Source: Crossaster papposus
Taxonomy: Eukaryota > Echinodermata > Asteroidea > Velatida > Solasteridae
Length of the DNA stretch: 64,000 nucleotides
Assembly: GCA_037893245.1 (NCBI GenBank)
Contig: JBAIAA010000095.1
Coordinates: 620,001 to 684,000, forward strand
Reading direction: 5' to 3'
Part shown: in pieces, positions 48,701 to 60,700 of the stretch
Position numbering within the stretch: the stretch's first letter is position 1
Layout of the letters: each line of letters opens with the position of its first letter
The notes under the pieces: generated by a model
The model's input: the letters and a program-made list of their open reading frames with translations, nothing else
Database searches by the model: none
Told to the model about the DNA's origin: nothing
Translations under genes and position numbers: made by a program

Positions 48701-51700
48701 TTAAACTTTACGGTCGACTTCTTCCGTATATCATACTGTAGTGAAATATCTATTCTTCATTGTTTACGCGAGGTACAACACAAACATAAATGTATCCGGA
48801 AGCGTCGTTGATTAAAACATTGTTATTTGCAGTAAACAATTGGAACTTTAATCGTGCGCGTCAAAAAAAACGTAAAAACTGATGAGTTCATGCAAAATGA
48901 ATACCGTTTTTCAAACTAATGCCGACTTTTCCCCATGATGCACTGTGAGTATAGCAGGATTTGCGCCTCCAACGGCAGCTTCTAGGTATTGTGAATCGCT
49001 CAAATTCAAATCACAAGCTATTCAAAACAGCTTTGACAAAAGCATTCCCTTGTCATTGTTCGTCCAGTTACTTGTGACTGCCTTTATGAAGGGACTTGTG
49101 ACTGGCTTCACGAAAGGACTTGTGAAAGGACTTGCAGGGACTCGACTACAACCCTGATATTTGTACACCCGAGAAAGCCACCGACCAAGACTAGACTTGT
49201 GCATGTCCATCTGTTTGACCAGACTGATCTCTTCAGTGGTTTGATACTGGTACCACATACATGGTTTTTTTTACACAGTTGACCGATTCAGCACTAAAGG
49301 CCTGTTGGACTAGGTGTTTCATGTGCCAGTCTATTTTCTTGTGTTACATGTTTTTAACCAGTTCGCGCCGGATGACGTATATAAACGCAAAGTTTTCCCC
49401 AGGTTTAAAACGGATGACTCATAAACACGCTACAAGCAAGGCCGGAAATGTCTGTCAGCAGCGCGAGCAAGGCCGGAAATGCATGGGTGTGCTTCCCAGC
49501 ACTATCGACCTGAACCCGCTTCGGATTGAGTTTCGTTAAAAATAATCCCGCCCCTCGGCTCGGTGATGTTAAAATAATCCCAGCGCGAACTGGTTAAGTT
49601 TTGAGACTCTCGTACACATTATTGAGAGTCCCAAATTTTCGGACTAAAACATAAGTGTGAAACCGACCTTAATGCGAATATTTATTAATTTGTTAAAAAA
49701 ACAACACACCATTTGTACAGGTTCAAATGGAGGGCACAACCTCGACGGCCCAAAACTCCATGTCCCTCCAGCGTCAGCCAGGGCCTCCTACCCAGTCGGT
49801 GCGTGGTAGCTCCACAAACTTCCCCTTCTGGCCTGGTGGGATAGATGAGCCGTTGGCAGAGACCATTCATGCAAGAGGGGAGGACGAAGTGGAGATTGAC
49901 TTTGAGAACGGTAAAACATTTTGAGAGAAATACTCAAATTTTGAAACGAGAAAAAGGGCATTTGGTAGAACACAGACCTCTACCCAAATCGTTTTAAAAT
50001 GTTTAAAAACCATCAGATTTCTGATCTGGATCTAGATCAATATTAAAATTTCATAGAATCGTCCTTGACCCATAAGCTATCTACCTACCAAGTTTTATTT
50101 AAATCCCATCAGTAGTTTTTCCGTAATCCAGCTAACAGACAAACAGCCCGACAAACAGGCAGACAGACAGACACCGTGACAGACAGACAGACAGCCCGAA
50201 TACTGTCTACCACCACCATCAGAATAGGAGAAGGAAAAAATGTCCTAAAACCTGAAACAAAGTCCAGGTTTCAACAAATCCAAGACGAGCATTCAAGTGC
50301 AGTTTGCAAAATGTCTGGCATCCAGAGGTTTGTTTACTAGGATTGTGCATTAACTGTTGAATTCGCCAGACTATAACACTTTCTATTTTTAAGAATTTTT
50401 GAAAACCACGGCTTAACTGCCGTCTTTGTGCCACACACAACACCTACTCGATGAGTATAACATTTTTAGGTAGGATATCATTTTTAGGGTCTAGAGGGTC
50501 TGGGTCTTCAGAGGGTCTGGGATGATAAGGTTGTAATTTGGCTGATTTTTGCATCCAGATCTTCTGTCCACGCCACCGGGCTTGGCCAGTGGCATGGCCT
50601 TCGAGAGCAAGCCCACTGTCATCACGGCAACACCTGAGCACGACCGGCCGACACCCAACGAAACGAGGCCCCCTAAGCCTGCGTCTCACATTCTCAAACT
50701 GACAGACCTCATGATAGTCGACGATGTCGACGAGTTTGCGTTTTCCGACAGGGAGGAAGACGAATTGGACGATTTTGACGACGGGGTTGCGTCGGAGGTG
50801 GGCGGAGATTCGAGAAAAGAGGCGGACGAAGCAAACAAGGAGGCTGCCGAGAGTCTCGATAAGATGTTGCCTAAGGTATTTAGACAGTCTTAGCATCTTG
50901 TGATGGATCATAGGACTTCACAAGTCCGTCACAAGTCATTCAGACCCAAATCAACTCACAAGCTGTTTAAAGTACTTTGTCATGAGTACAAATATTTTGT
51001 CATGAGTACGAGTACTTTGTCATAAGTACGAGTGCTTTGTCAAGAGTACGAGTGCTTTGTCAAGAGTACGAGTGCTTTGTCATGAGTACGACTACTTTGT
51101 CACGAGTATGACTTCTTTGTCACGAGTACTACTACTTTGTCACGAGTACGACTACTTTGTCACGAGTACAACTACTTTGTCACGAGTACGACTACTTTGT
51201 CACAAGTACGACTACTTTGTCACGAGTACGACTACTTTGTCACGAGTACAACTACTTTGTCACGAGTACAACTACTTTGTCACGAGTACAACTACTCTGT
51301 CACGAGTACGACTACTTTGTCACGAGTACGACTACTCTGTCACGAGTACGACTACTTTGTCACGAGTACGACTACTTTGTCACGAGTACGACTACTTTGT
51401 CACGAGTACGACTACTTTGTCACGAGTACGACTACTTTATCACGAGTACGACTAGTTTGTCACGAGTACGACTACTTTGTCACGAGTACGACTACTTTGT
51501 CACGAGTACGACTACTTTGTCACGAGTACGACTACTTTGTCACGAGTACGACTACTTTGTCACGAGTACGACTACTCTGTCACGAGTACGACTAATTTGT
51601 GATGAGTACAACTACTTTGTGATGAGTATGAGTCCTTGCATGAGTATGATCACTTTGTGAAGAGTATGAGTACTTTGTCACGAGTACGACTACTTTGTCA

Positions 51701-54700
51701 CGAGTACGACTACTTTGTCACGAGTACGACTACTTTGTCACGAGTACGACTACTTTGTCACGAGTACGACTACTTTGTCACGAGTACGACTACTTTGTCA
51801 CGAGTACGACTACTTTGTCACGAGTACGACTACTTTGTCACGAGTACGACTACTTTGTCACGAGTACGACTACTTTGTCACGAGTACGACTACTTTGTCA
51901 AGAGTACGACTACTTTGTCAAGAGTACGACTACTTTGTCACGAGTACGACTACTTTGTCACGAGTACGACTACTTTGTCACGAGTACGACTACTTTGTCA
52001 CGAGTACGACTACTTTGTCACGAGTACGACTACTTTGTCACGAGTACGACTACTTTGTCACGAGTACGACTACTCTGTCACGAGTACGACTACTCTGTCA
52101 CGAGTACGACTACTCTGTCACGAGTACGACTACTCTGTCACGAGTACGACTACTCTGTCACGAGTACAACTACTCTGTCACGAGTACAACTACTCTGTCA
52201 CGAGTACAACTACTCTGTCAAGAGTACGACTACTTTGTCAAGAGTACGACTACTTTGTCACGAGTACGACTACTTTGTCACGAGTACGACTACTCTGTCA
52301 CGAGTACGACTACTCTGTCACGAGTACAACTACTCTGTCACGAGTACAACTACTCTGTCACGAGTACAACTACTTTGTCAAGAGTACAACTACTTTGTCA
52401 AGAGTACAACTACTTTGTCACGAGTACAACTACTTTGTCACGAGTACAACTACTTTGTCACGAGTACAACTACTTTGTCACGAGTACGAGTATTACAATA
52501 AAGCCACATAACTCATGTTCATATGCAGAGCTAATAATTTGTTGGATTTTTCCTATGTCGCCATATTAACAAATGTCTTAAAGTCAGTCAAATTGAGAGG
52601 GATGCATTAATTGCAGGAGATGCTGGTTGCCAGGAAACCGAAGGAGGAGGGGGCGGATCTTACCAAGGAGCAGTGGGCAGTCAACGTGGACATCTCTACC
52701 CCGGTGAGCCACTTCCACAGACTGGTTCCGGCCCCGGCCAAAGAGGTGAGTGAACGTCTAAAAGGCTAAAATCACTAGCTTGTACTCGGGTGGGGCTTGA
52801 ACCCACCACCTTCTGTTTTCTTGAACCGATGTCTTACCACTCAAGATTTTGTTGAAGACCATACTCTATTTGAGAATAGTCTATCGCCCTCAGCTTTGGA
52901 ACCTATGTTATAATCATGTCTTGGTTTTCTCCTGGTCAAATGAAAGCAAAATCGGCAAAAGATTGGCTGCCAAATCACCAACTAAATTTTGCAAATTGAA
53001 AACTTTGTTGCAGAATTTTTTTTTGTGGTTAAAAGATTTGTGTAACTTCTACTTTGAACATTTTGTATTCTCTGACTTTATTCCGTTGTTGGCAAAGCGT
53101 TAGTCGAGTCCCTGCAAATCCTTTCACAAGTCCAGTCACAAGTCCAGTCATAAAGCCAGTTACAAGTAACTAGATAAACAATGACAAAGGATTGGTTTTT
53201 TTTTCAAGTTCATTTGAATAGTTTGTGATTTGAATCAAGACTGGATGAATAGTGATAAACTTTGCATGGATTTGGACGTCCCTGATTTTTCGTGTTTTGT
53301 TTGTTTTTAGTCGGTTCGGGAGAATTGAGACAAAACAACAAATTTTTTGTTCTTGTTTATTCTTCTTCTTTTTTTAGTGTTTTGTTTGTTTTTAGTCAGA
53401 TCGAGAAAATTGAGACAAAACAAAAACTTTTTAACAATTTTTTTTCTCTCGTTTTTTGTTTGTTTATTTTTGCAGTGGCCTTTTGAGCTAGACGTGTTTC
53501 AGAAGCAAGCCGTCATCCATTTGGAGAACCACGACTGCGTGTTTGTCGCCGCGCATACTTCAGCCGGTAAAACGGTGGTCGCCGAGTACGCCATTGCGCT
53601 GTCGCTAAAGCATCTCACAAAGTAAGATGGGATTTGTACTCGTATTGATTTTCAGAGCGTCACCTGATCAGAAATTGATCATGTGACCCAACAGCTGACA
53701 TGATCAATCACATGATTGATAGTTGATAAGATCATTTCGGAGTGGCAGGCAGGGTGATTTTGGGCGGTACAGTGAGTAAAAGGCTGGGTTGTTTGCCGCA
53801 GTACAGGGAATAACAGGCAGGGCAGTTTTAGGCAGTACAGGGAGTAACAGGCAGGATGGTTTAGGCAGTACAGGGAGTAACAGGCAGGGCAGTTCGGGGC
53901 GGTTCAGGGAGTAACAGGCAGGCAGTTTGGGGCATTATAGGGAGTAACAGGTAGGGAAGTTTAGGACAGTACAGGGAGTATTGGACAGGGCGGTTTTAGG
54001 CAGTACAGGGAGTAACAGGCAGAATGGTTTGGGCAATACAGAGAGCAATAGACAGGGCAGTTCGGGGCGGTTCAGGGAGTAACAGGCAAGGCAGTTTTGG
54101 GCATTACAGAGAGTAACAGGTAGGGCGGTTTAGGACAGTACAGGGAGTAACAGGCTAGGCAGTTTTTGCAGTACGGGGATCGGGAAGGGTGGTTAGGGCA
54201 GTACAGGAAGTAACAGGCCGGGCGGTTTGGAGCAGTACAGGGAGTAACAGGCAGACTGGTTTGGGGCAGCAACAGGCAGGGTGGTTTGGAGCAGTACAAG
54301 GAGTAACAGGCAGCGTGGTTTGGGGCGGTACAGGGAGTAACAGGCAGACTGGTTTGGGGAGGCAACAGGCAGGGTGGTTTGGAGCAGTACAAGGAGTAAC
54401 AGGCAGCGTGGTTTGGGGCGGTACAGGGAGTAACAGGCAGGGTGGTTTGGAGCAGTACAGGGAGTAACAGGCAGGGTGGTTTGGAGCAGTACAGGGAGTA
54501 ACAGGCAGGGTGGTTTACTCGAGGCAGTACAGAGAGTAACAGGCAGGGAGGTTTGGGGCAGTACCAGAGAGTTTACAGGCAGGGAGGTTTGGGGCAGTAC
54601 CAGAGAGTTTACAGGCAGGATGGTTTTAGCCAATAAAGTAACTAGTAGGTTAAAATTGCAGCACTACTTTACGTTTCTGTCCATTTCTGTATTTCCGAGG

Positions 54701-57700
54701 GCTGATTTTCAAACTGACCAATCAAAAACTCTGCAGGACCATCTACACGTCGCCCATCAAGGCCCTGTCCAATCAGAAGTTTCGGGACTTCAAGGACACC
54801 TTCGGCGGAGACGTGGGTCTGCTGACCGGAGACGTTCAAATCAAGACGGACTCGTCGTGCCTCATCATGACCACGGAGATTCTAAGGTTGATTGCCAAAC
54901 CATGCCCAATTTCACAAGAGTTGCTATTAAGCAGGAAATATTGCTGAGCAAAATCGGCTGAGAACCAGTCACAATGCACATTTTGGCTGGTAACCTGTTT
55001 TTGCTAAGCATATTTATTAGGTCAACTTACACGTTCTGTAGTTGGGATAGTTTCTTTGTTTTGAAACATATGAAACTTTAGTCGTGTAGAATACCATAGT
55101 CTAGTGGTTACGGTGTTCGGCTCCTGTACGATGATGCATGGATTTGAACCCAGCCAGGAGCATGGTGTTTGTGCCCTTGGGCAGGACGCTTAACTACAAT
55201 TGCCTCTCTCCACCAAGGAGTATACATCAGAGTTGTATTCGAGTCCCCGCAAGTCCCCACAAGTCCTTCAGTCTCAAGTCAAGTCACTAGCTGTTCAGAT
55301 GAACTGTTAACAAAAGCATTCCTTTGTCATTGTTCAACCAGTTACTTGCGACTGGCTTTATGAAAGGACTTGTGACTGGACTTGTGACTGGACTTGTGAC
55401 TGGACTTGTGACTGGACTTGTGACTGGACTTGTGACTGGACTTGTGAATGGACTTGTGTCTGGACTTGTGAATGGACTTGTGTCTGGACTTGTGACTGGA
55501 CTCGTGACTGGACTCGTGACTGGACTCGTGACTGGACTCGTGACTGGACTCGTGACTGGACTCGAGTCTGGACTCGTGTCTGGACTCGTGTCTGGACTCG
55601 TGACTGGACTCGTGACTGGTCTCGTGACTGGTCTCGTGAATGGACTCGTGTCTGGACTCGTGTCTGGACTCGTGTCTGGACTCGTGTCTGGACTCGTGAC
55701 TGGACTCGTGACTGGACTAGTGACTGGACTCGTGACTGGACTCGTGACTGGACTCGTGACTGGACTCGTGACTGGACTCGTGACTGGACTCGTGACTGGA
55801 CTCGTGACTGGACTTGTGTCTGGACTTGTGACTGGACTTGTGACTGGACTTGTGACTGGACTTGTGACTGGACTTGTGACTGGACTTGTGACTGGACTTG
55901 TGACTGGACTTGTGACTGGACTTGTGACTGGACTTGTGACTGGACTTGTGACTGGACTTGTGAAAGGACTTGTGAAAGGACTTGTGAAAGGACTTGTGAA
56001 AGGACTTGTGAAAGGACTTGTGAAAGGACTTGTGAAAGGACTTGCAGGGACTCAAATACAACTCTGGTATAAATGGGTACCTGTGAGGGTCGAGGTCGAA
56101 TTGAGCGCTGATATCGGCTGCCTCGTGGCCCAGGACCTTATGAACAGGAAAATAAAAAGCGCTTGGAGATAGTTGACACGATGAAAAGCGCTATATAAGC
56201 ATTACAATTTTCGTTATTATTATTATTATTAAAAAAATAGTAAAACAATGCAACGTACACGTTTGTTATTTTCATGCGTTTTTTAGGTCAATGTTGTACA
56301 ACGGGTCTGACATCATACGTGACTTGGAATGGGTCATATTCGACGAAGTCCATTACATTAACGATTCAGAGGTAAAAGTTATTTCCAAATAAATTCATTG
56401 GCTTAAAAGTACTAATAGTCCCCTGTAAAAATTGACTTTCTGTAAATCTAAGTTTTGATAGCTCATTTTCGTTTTATTCTTGACTACTTTTTCCGTTGAC
56501 AGAGGGGCGTGGTGTGGGAGGAAGTTCTAATCATGCTGCCCGCCCACGTTAAGATAATCCTGCTTAGCGCCACGGTGCCTAACACGTTGGAATTTGCCGA
56601 TTGGGTAGGGTGAGTATCGGACACGTCCTGGCAAACGTTAACTCAACCCGCGCCGACACGTGTCGGGGTCAGCTCCGGGTCGTTCGTTTAGCTCTGACGT
56701 TATACTTAGGGCTCACCCGCCTCAGCCACTATAGACCCCGCTCATGGAGCAGTCACTGGTGGAAGACGTCACGCGCAAGCAACAACGGACAAATATGGCG
56801 ACTGGGCTAGGGATAAGTTAAAGTAGGCTCATCAAAAATCAACTTTATTGGAAGTCTAAACATGATTATTATCTAAGCTCATTGTCACTTTAGAAGCTGT
56901 TGTTCTAGTCTGACGTTGTTACTTGTTTGCGAGGGGAGTCGGGTTGGTGTAGCGGTTCTTTCCTCGCCTTCCACCACTATGACCCGGGTTCGAATCCGGC
57001 CTGGGCCAATATGTGGATTGGGTTTTCAGTCCCTGCCTGACTCCGTGGGTTTTTCCCCAGGATATTCTTCTGGGGTTTTCCTCCCACCTCTAAAACTGTA
57101 ACTTCTTCACATTAATTGTTGAATGAAATAAAAAATTGTTGAATGAAATTTGTTCCCGCCGTGAATATAGCCATTGATGCTGGTACGGCGTTAAACCCTA
57201 AAAACTCACTCACTCACTTGTTTGCGATCATAGAAGTGGTAAATTTGAAGGTAATCCTTAGTCCAAGAAGGCTGTTTTGTCAATGACTATGGCCGCGGCT
57301 ACGAACATCATGTGAGGGTTTTAATGGCCTGTGTTTGAGCGAGCATTTAGCACGGCTCTCGTGGCCAACCTAATTGTCTTGACTCGAGTCATCCGGGTGA
57401 GCTACTCGAAGGCACTTTTTAACCAGTTCGCACCGGAATACGTATATATACACGCAAAGTTTTCCCCAGATTCAAAACGGGTGACGCATAAACACGTCAC
57501 GAGCAAGGCCGGAAATGTCTGTCAGCAGCGATCAAGGCCGGAAATGCGTGGGTGTGCTTCCCAGTACCATCGGTCTGAAATCGTTCTGGTTAACAACCCT
57601 CCCATAGACTCCATTATTTCTCAATTCTGTCAAAGTTCAATACCTGCAAATCTTTTCAAACTTCTCTGCTTCTTGCAGTCGCATTAAGAGGAAGAAGATT

Positions 57701-60700
57701 TACGTCATCAGTACCTTAAAGCGCCCCGTCCCGTTGGAACACTTTCTATACACGGGAAACAGCACCAAGACAAACAACGAACTGTTTCTGTTAGTAGACT
57801 CCACAAAGAAGTTTTTAACCTCGGGGTGAGTACACTTTTACCTTTTTTGTGTTGAGCAGATTTCTGTGCTGAACAGATTTCTGTGTTGAGCAGATTTTTG
57901 TGCTGAGCAGATTTCAGTGCTAATCAGATTTCAGTGCTGAGCAGATTTCAGTGCTGAGCAGATTTCTGTGCTGAGCAGATTTCTGTGCTGAACAGATTTG
58001 TGCGCCCGGCAGATTTCTATGCTAATCAGATTTCAGTCCTTAGCTGAGCTAATTTCCATACTTAGCTGGTATCCATGCTTAGCAGATTGATGTGCACAGC
58101 TTATTTCCATGCTCATCAGATTTCCATGCTCAGCAGATTTTATTGCTTGGTAATTTAAATTGCTTACCAGTTTTAAATGCTTACCAGTTTTAATTGCTTA
58201 CCAGTTTTAATTGCTTACCAGTTTTAATTGCTTACCAGTTTTAGTTGCTTACCAGTTTTAATTGCTTACCCGTTTTAATTGCTTACCCGTTTTAATTGCT
58301 TACCCGTTTTAATTGCTTACCCGTTTTAATTGCTTACCCGTTTTAATTGCTTACCCGTTTTATTTGCTTACCCGTTTTAATTGCTTACCCGTTTTAATTG
58401 CTTAGCTGATTTTTTCACTTAGCCGATTTCCGTGCTTGGCATCTCAATGAAATTTACCTCTGATATTTTAACTATTTCTCGGCCTGATTTCAGGTACCAT
58501 AAAGCTGTGGATGCTAAGAAAGAACGAGAGAGTAAACAGTCCTCGTCTTTTGGAGCCAAAGGACCGAGGCAGTGGCCTCACAAAGGGGCAAGTATTTTTA
58601 GTTCAATACAATTTCACTTAATAGTTATGAGATAAACAGCTTTGATTTTCAGAAAAGCCTATTATTTCTATACACAATTGTTTCTCAAAATCGACAAAAA
58701 AACACATTTCTTGGTGACGGATTACGTTCAAATTTTGGGCCATTGTAGATTAATAGTTTGTGATTAAGGGAAACCCAAAACCTCAAAGTGGTATAATCCA
58801 CCCCGAAATGACTTTACGAGTACATTATAATAAAACACATTGTGCGACTTTGTCCGGGTTTCGTTGGAACAGGTCACAAATGTGTTGTCTAAGAATTTCC
58901 GCAAATTACGCCTTTATATATATTGTTTTGCTCGTAGGACAAAGGCGTGTATTTGTCCGTGGTTGACATGTTACGCAAAAAGGAACAGCTTCCGGTGGTG
59001 GCGTTCACGTTCTCAAAAAAGCGTTGCGACGAGAACGCAAGCAACCTGACGACGCTGGATTTAACAACGACCAATGAGAAGAGCGAAATCCACGTCTTCG
59101 TGCAGAGATGCGTTGAGCGGTTAAAGGGAAGCGACCGCATGCTGCCTCAGGTAGGGGGAGGAGCTATAGGAGTTAGGTAGGCGGCAGCCTCTATTCCATG
59201 GCTGCGTGTGTGTTAACCCCTGGCCATGAGGATTACGTTAACCGGCTATATAGTGCGTACTGCGCGCGTACTTCGAAGAACTGCTTGCATATTTCAAAAA
59301 CTGCTCGCCCGTTCCTGGGGCCAATTTCACGGAGCTGCTAAGCACAAAAAAATTGCTTAGCATGAAAATTTGTGCTTGGTAAAAACAAGGTTACAGACCA
59401 AATTTTCACGTGATCTTTATTGTTTTTGATTCGATAATCAGCTGTTTTTTTGCTTAGCTGATAACTTGTTTTTAATGAGCAAGACTTTTTTGTGCTAAGC
59501 AAATTTTTGTGCTTAGCAGCTCCGTGAAATTGGCCCAAGAACATCACGTCATGTCACGTACGAACATATTTTTTTTTCAAGACTGAGCAATGCCTGTACC
59601 ATATGGATTCTAGAAGCCATGTTTTTTCGCCCTCAAAACCTGTATCTTACATTGTTGAGGGACGACAGAGGTACGTGCATTTAATATTTATCCTTGCTAA
59701 ACAAAGCGACGTCAAAATATCAATATTTTGATTACAAATACGATTACAAATTGTTAAGCATTGAGTGTGTGAAGCCTGTGAACTGCCGCGTGAACCAGAC
59801 CTGGGCCCTTTTCCAAACCTCCAGGCTTCGGCTTTGGCTTCGGCTCCGGCTTCAATTTATGAGGCTTCGTCTTCATGAGGCTCCGCGACAAGCCTAAAAG
59901 TTTTGGAACACCGAGGCTTCGGGAGGCTTCGGCTGGCTTCGACTAGCGACTCTATGCCATTCGTGATGCTTCGTTACATTCCGTTGAGTTACCGGCCTAT
60001 GGATGGAAACATCGCTAATGAACGGCTGAAGCAATATTATTTTGCGCCTGCTTTCACTACGGGGACAATAGACGTATCAAGGAATAAATGTAAACTTGTA
60101 TGTACATGTATATGCCATTTATTCACTCAACCAAAATCTGTCTTTTCCCCTTTTCGTAACCGCGTCTGTAGACCTCTGGAAAAGGTTTTATTTTGGGCAC
60201 AATTTAAATATTTCCATTAAAAAAACCACACTTTTGGGTTTTTTTTTTTTTTTTTTTTTTGGGGGGGGGGTTGCAAGTGCCAGGCCAATGCCTCATTCAA
60301 AATACTTTGTTTGCATCGCTATTGCTAAAAACGGAATCTGCTTTTACTTCGGGAAGAGACCTTGTAATTCTTTTTTTTACGATTTGATCTGCAGATTCGA
60401 TCTAAAAGTAAGATGCACTCCTTTAATATGCTGTGTCCGTCTTTCAAGGAAATAAATATGTACTTTTTGGCAAAGAATTGTCAACCATGTATTATTTATT
60501 ACTGATGGTTTATTTGGCAAACAACATGGAAAAATAAACATTTAGATTAAGACAGGGCAACATAATTACAAATCATTCAATATAAAACTAAACAAAAGAT
60601 TAAATTGAGAATATAATTAAAAAATAAGTGCTCACATAGATAATTTAAAAGACAAAACTGCAAAAGAAAATCACAATGTTAAATTAAAAAATTAACAACA

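Larger units (their letters stand above)
55095..56232 (+). mobile_element. SINE-like element split by a hAT-like insertion
   Basis: Head 55,095-55,227 (GTCTAGTGGTTACGGTGTTC, GTGCCCTTGGGCAGGACGCT, CCACCAAGGAGTA) and tail 56,067-56,232 (GGGTACCTGTGAGGGTCGAG, AAAGCGCTATATAAGCATTA, (ATT)n). The order matches type 2 SINEs at 15,003 and 36,999. Confidence 0.82.

Noticed and set aside
48563-49156. First reading as a simple diverged minisatellite
   Set aside because: Inverted CAGGG ends and the perfect 8-base duplication show a transposable element.
50970-52490. Possible CRISPR array
   Set aside because: Regular 20-base units without spacers in an intron of a eukaryotic gene; it is a satellite.
51057-52569. 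Six overlapping long frames repeating [20 protein letters not shown]-like units
   Set aside because: A 20-base satellite with no stop in any plus frame. All three frames being open shows it is a sequence effect, and it lies in a SKIC2 intron.
54189-54633. Frames of 92-146 residues rich in [10 protein letters not shown] or GSNRQ
   Set aside because: Produced by the 35-base minisatellite in SKIC2 intron 7.
55324-56172. 282-residue open frame of repeated GLVT
   Set aside because: It is a translation of a 12-base tandem array inside a transposable element, with no homologous protein or start context.
59903-60220. 105-residue frame in the 3.2 kb element as possible transposase
   Set aside because: No transposase motif and it begins in the GGCTTC inverted end; too short and not supported.
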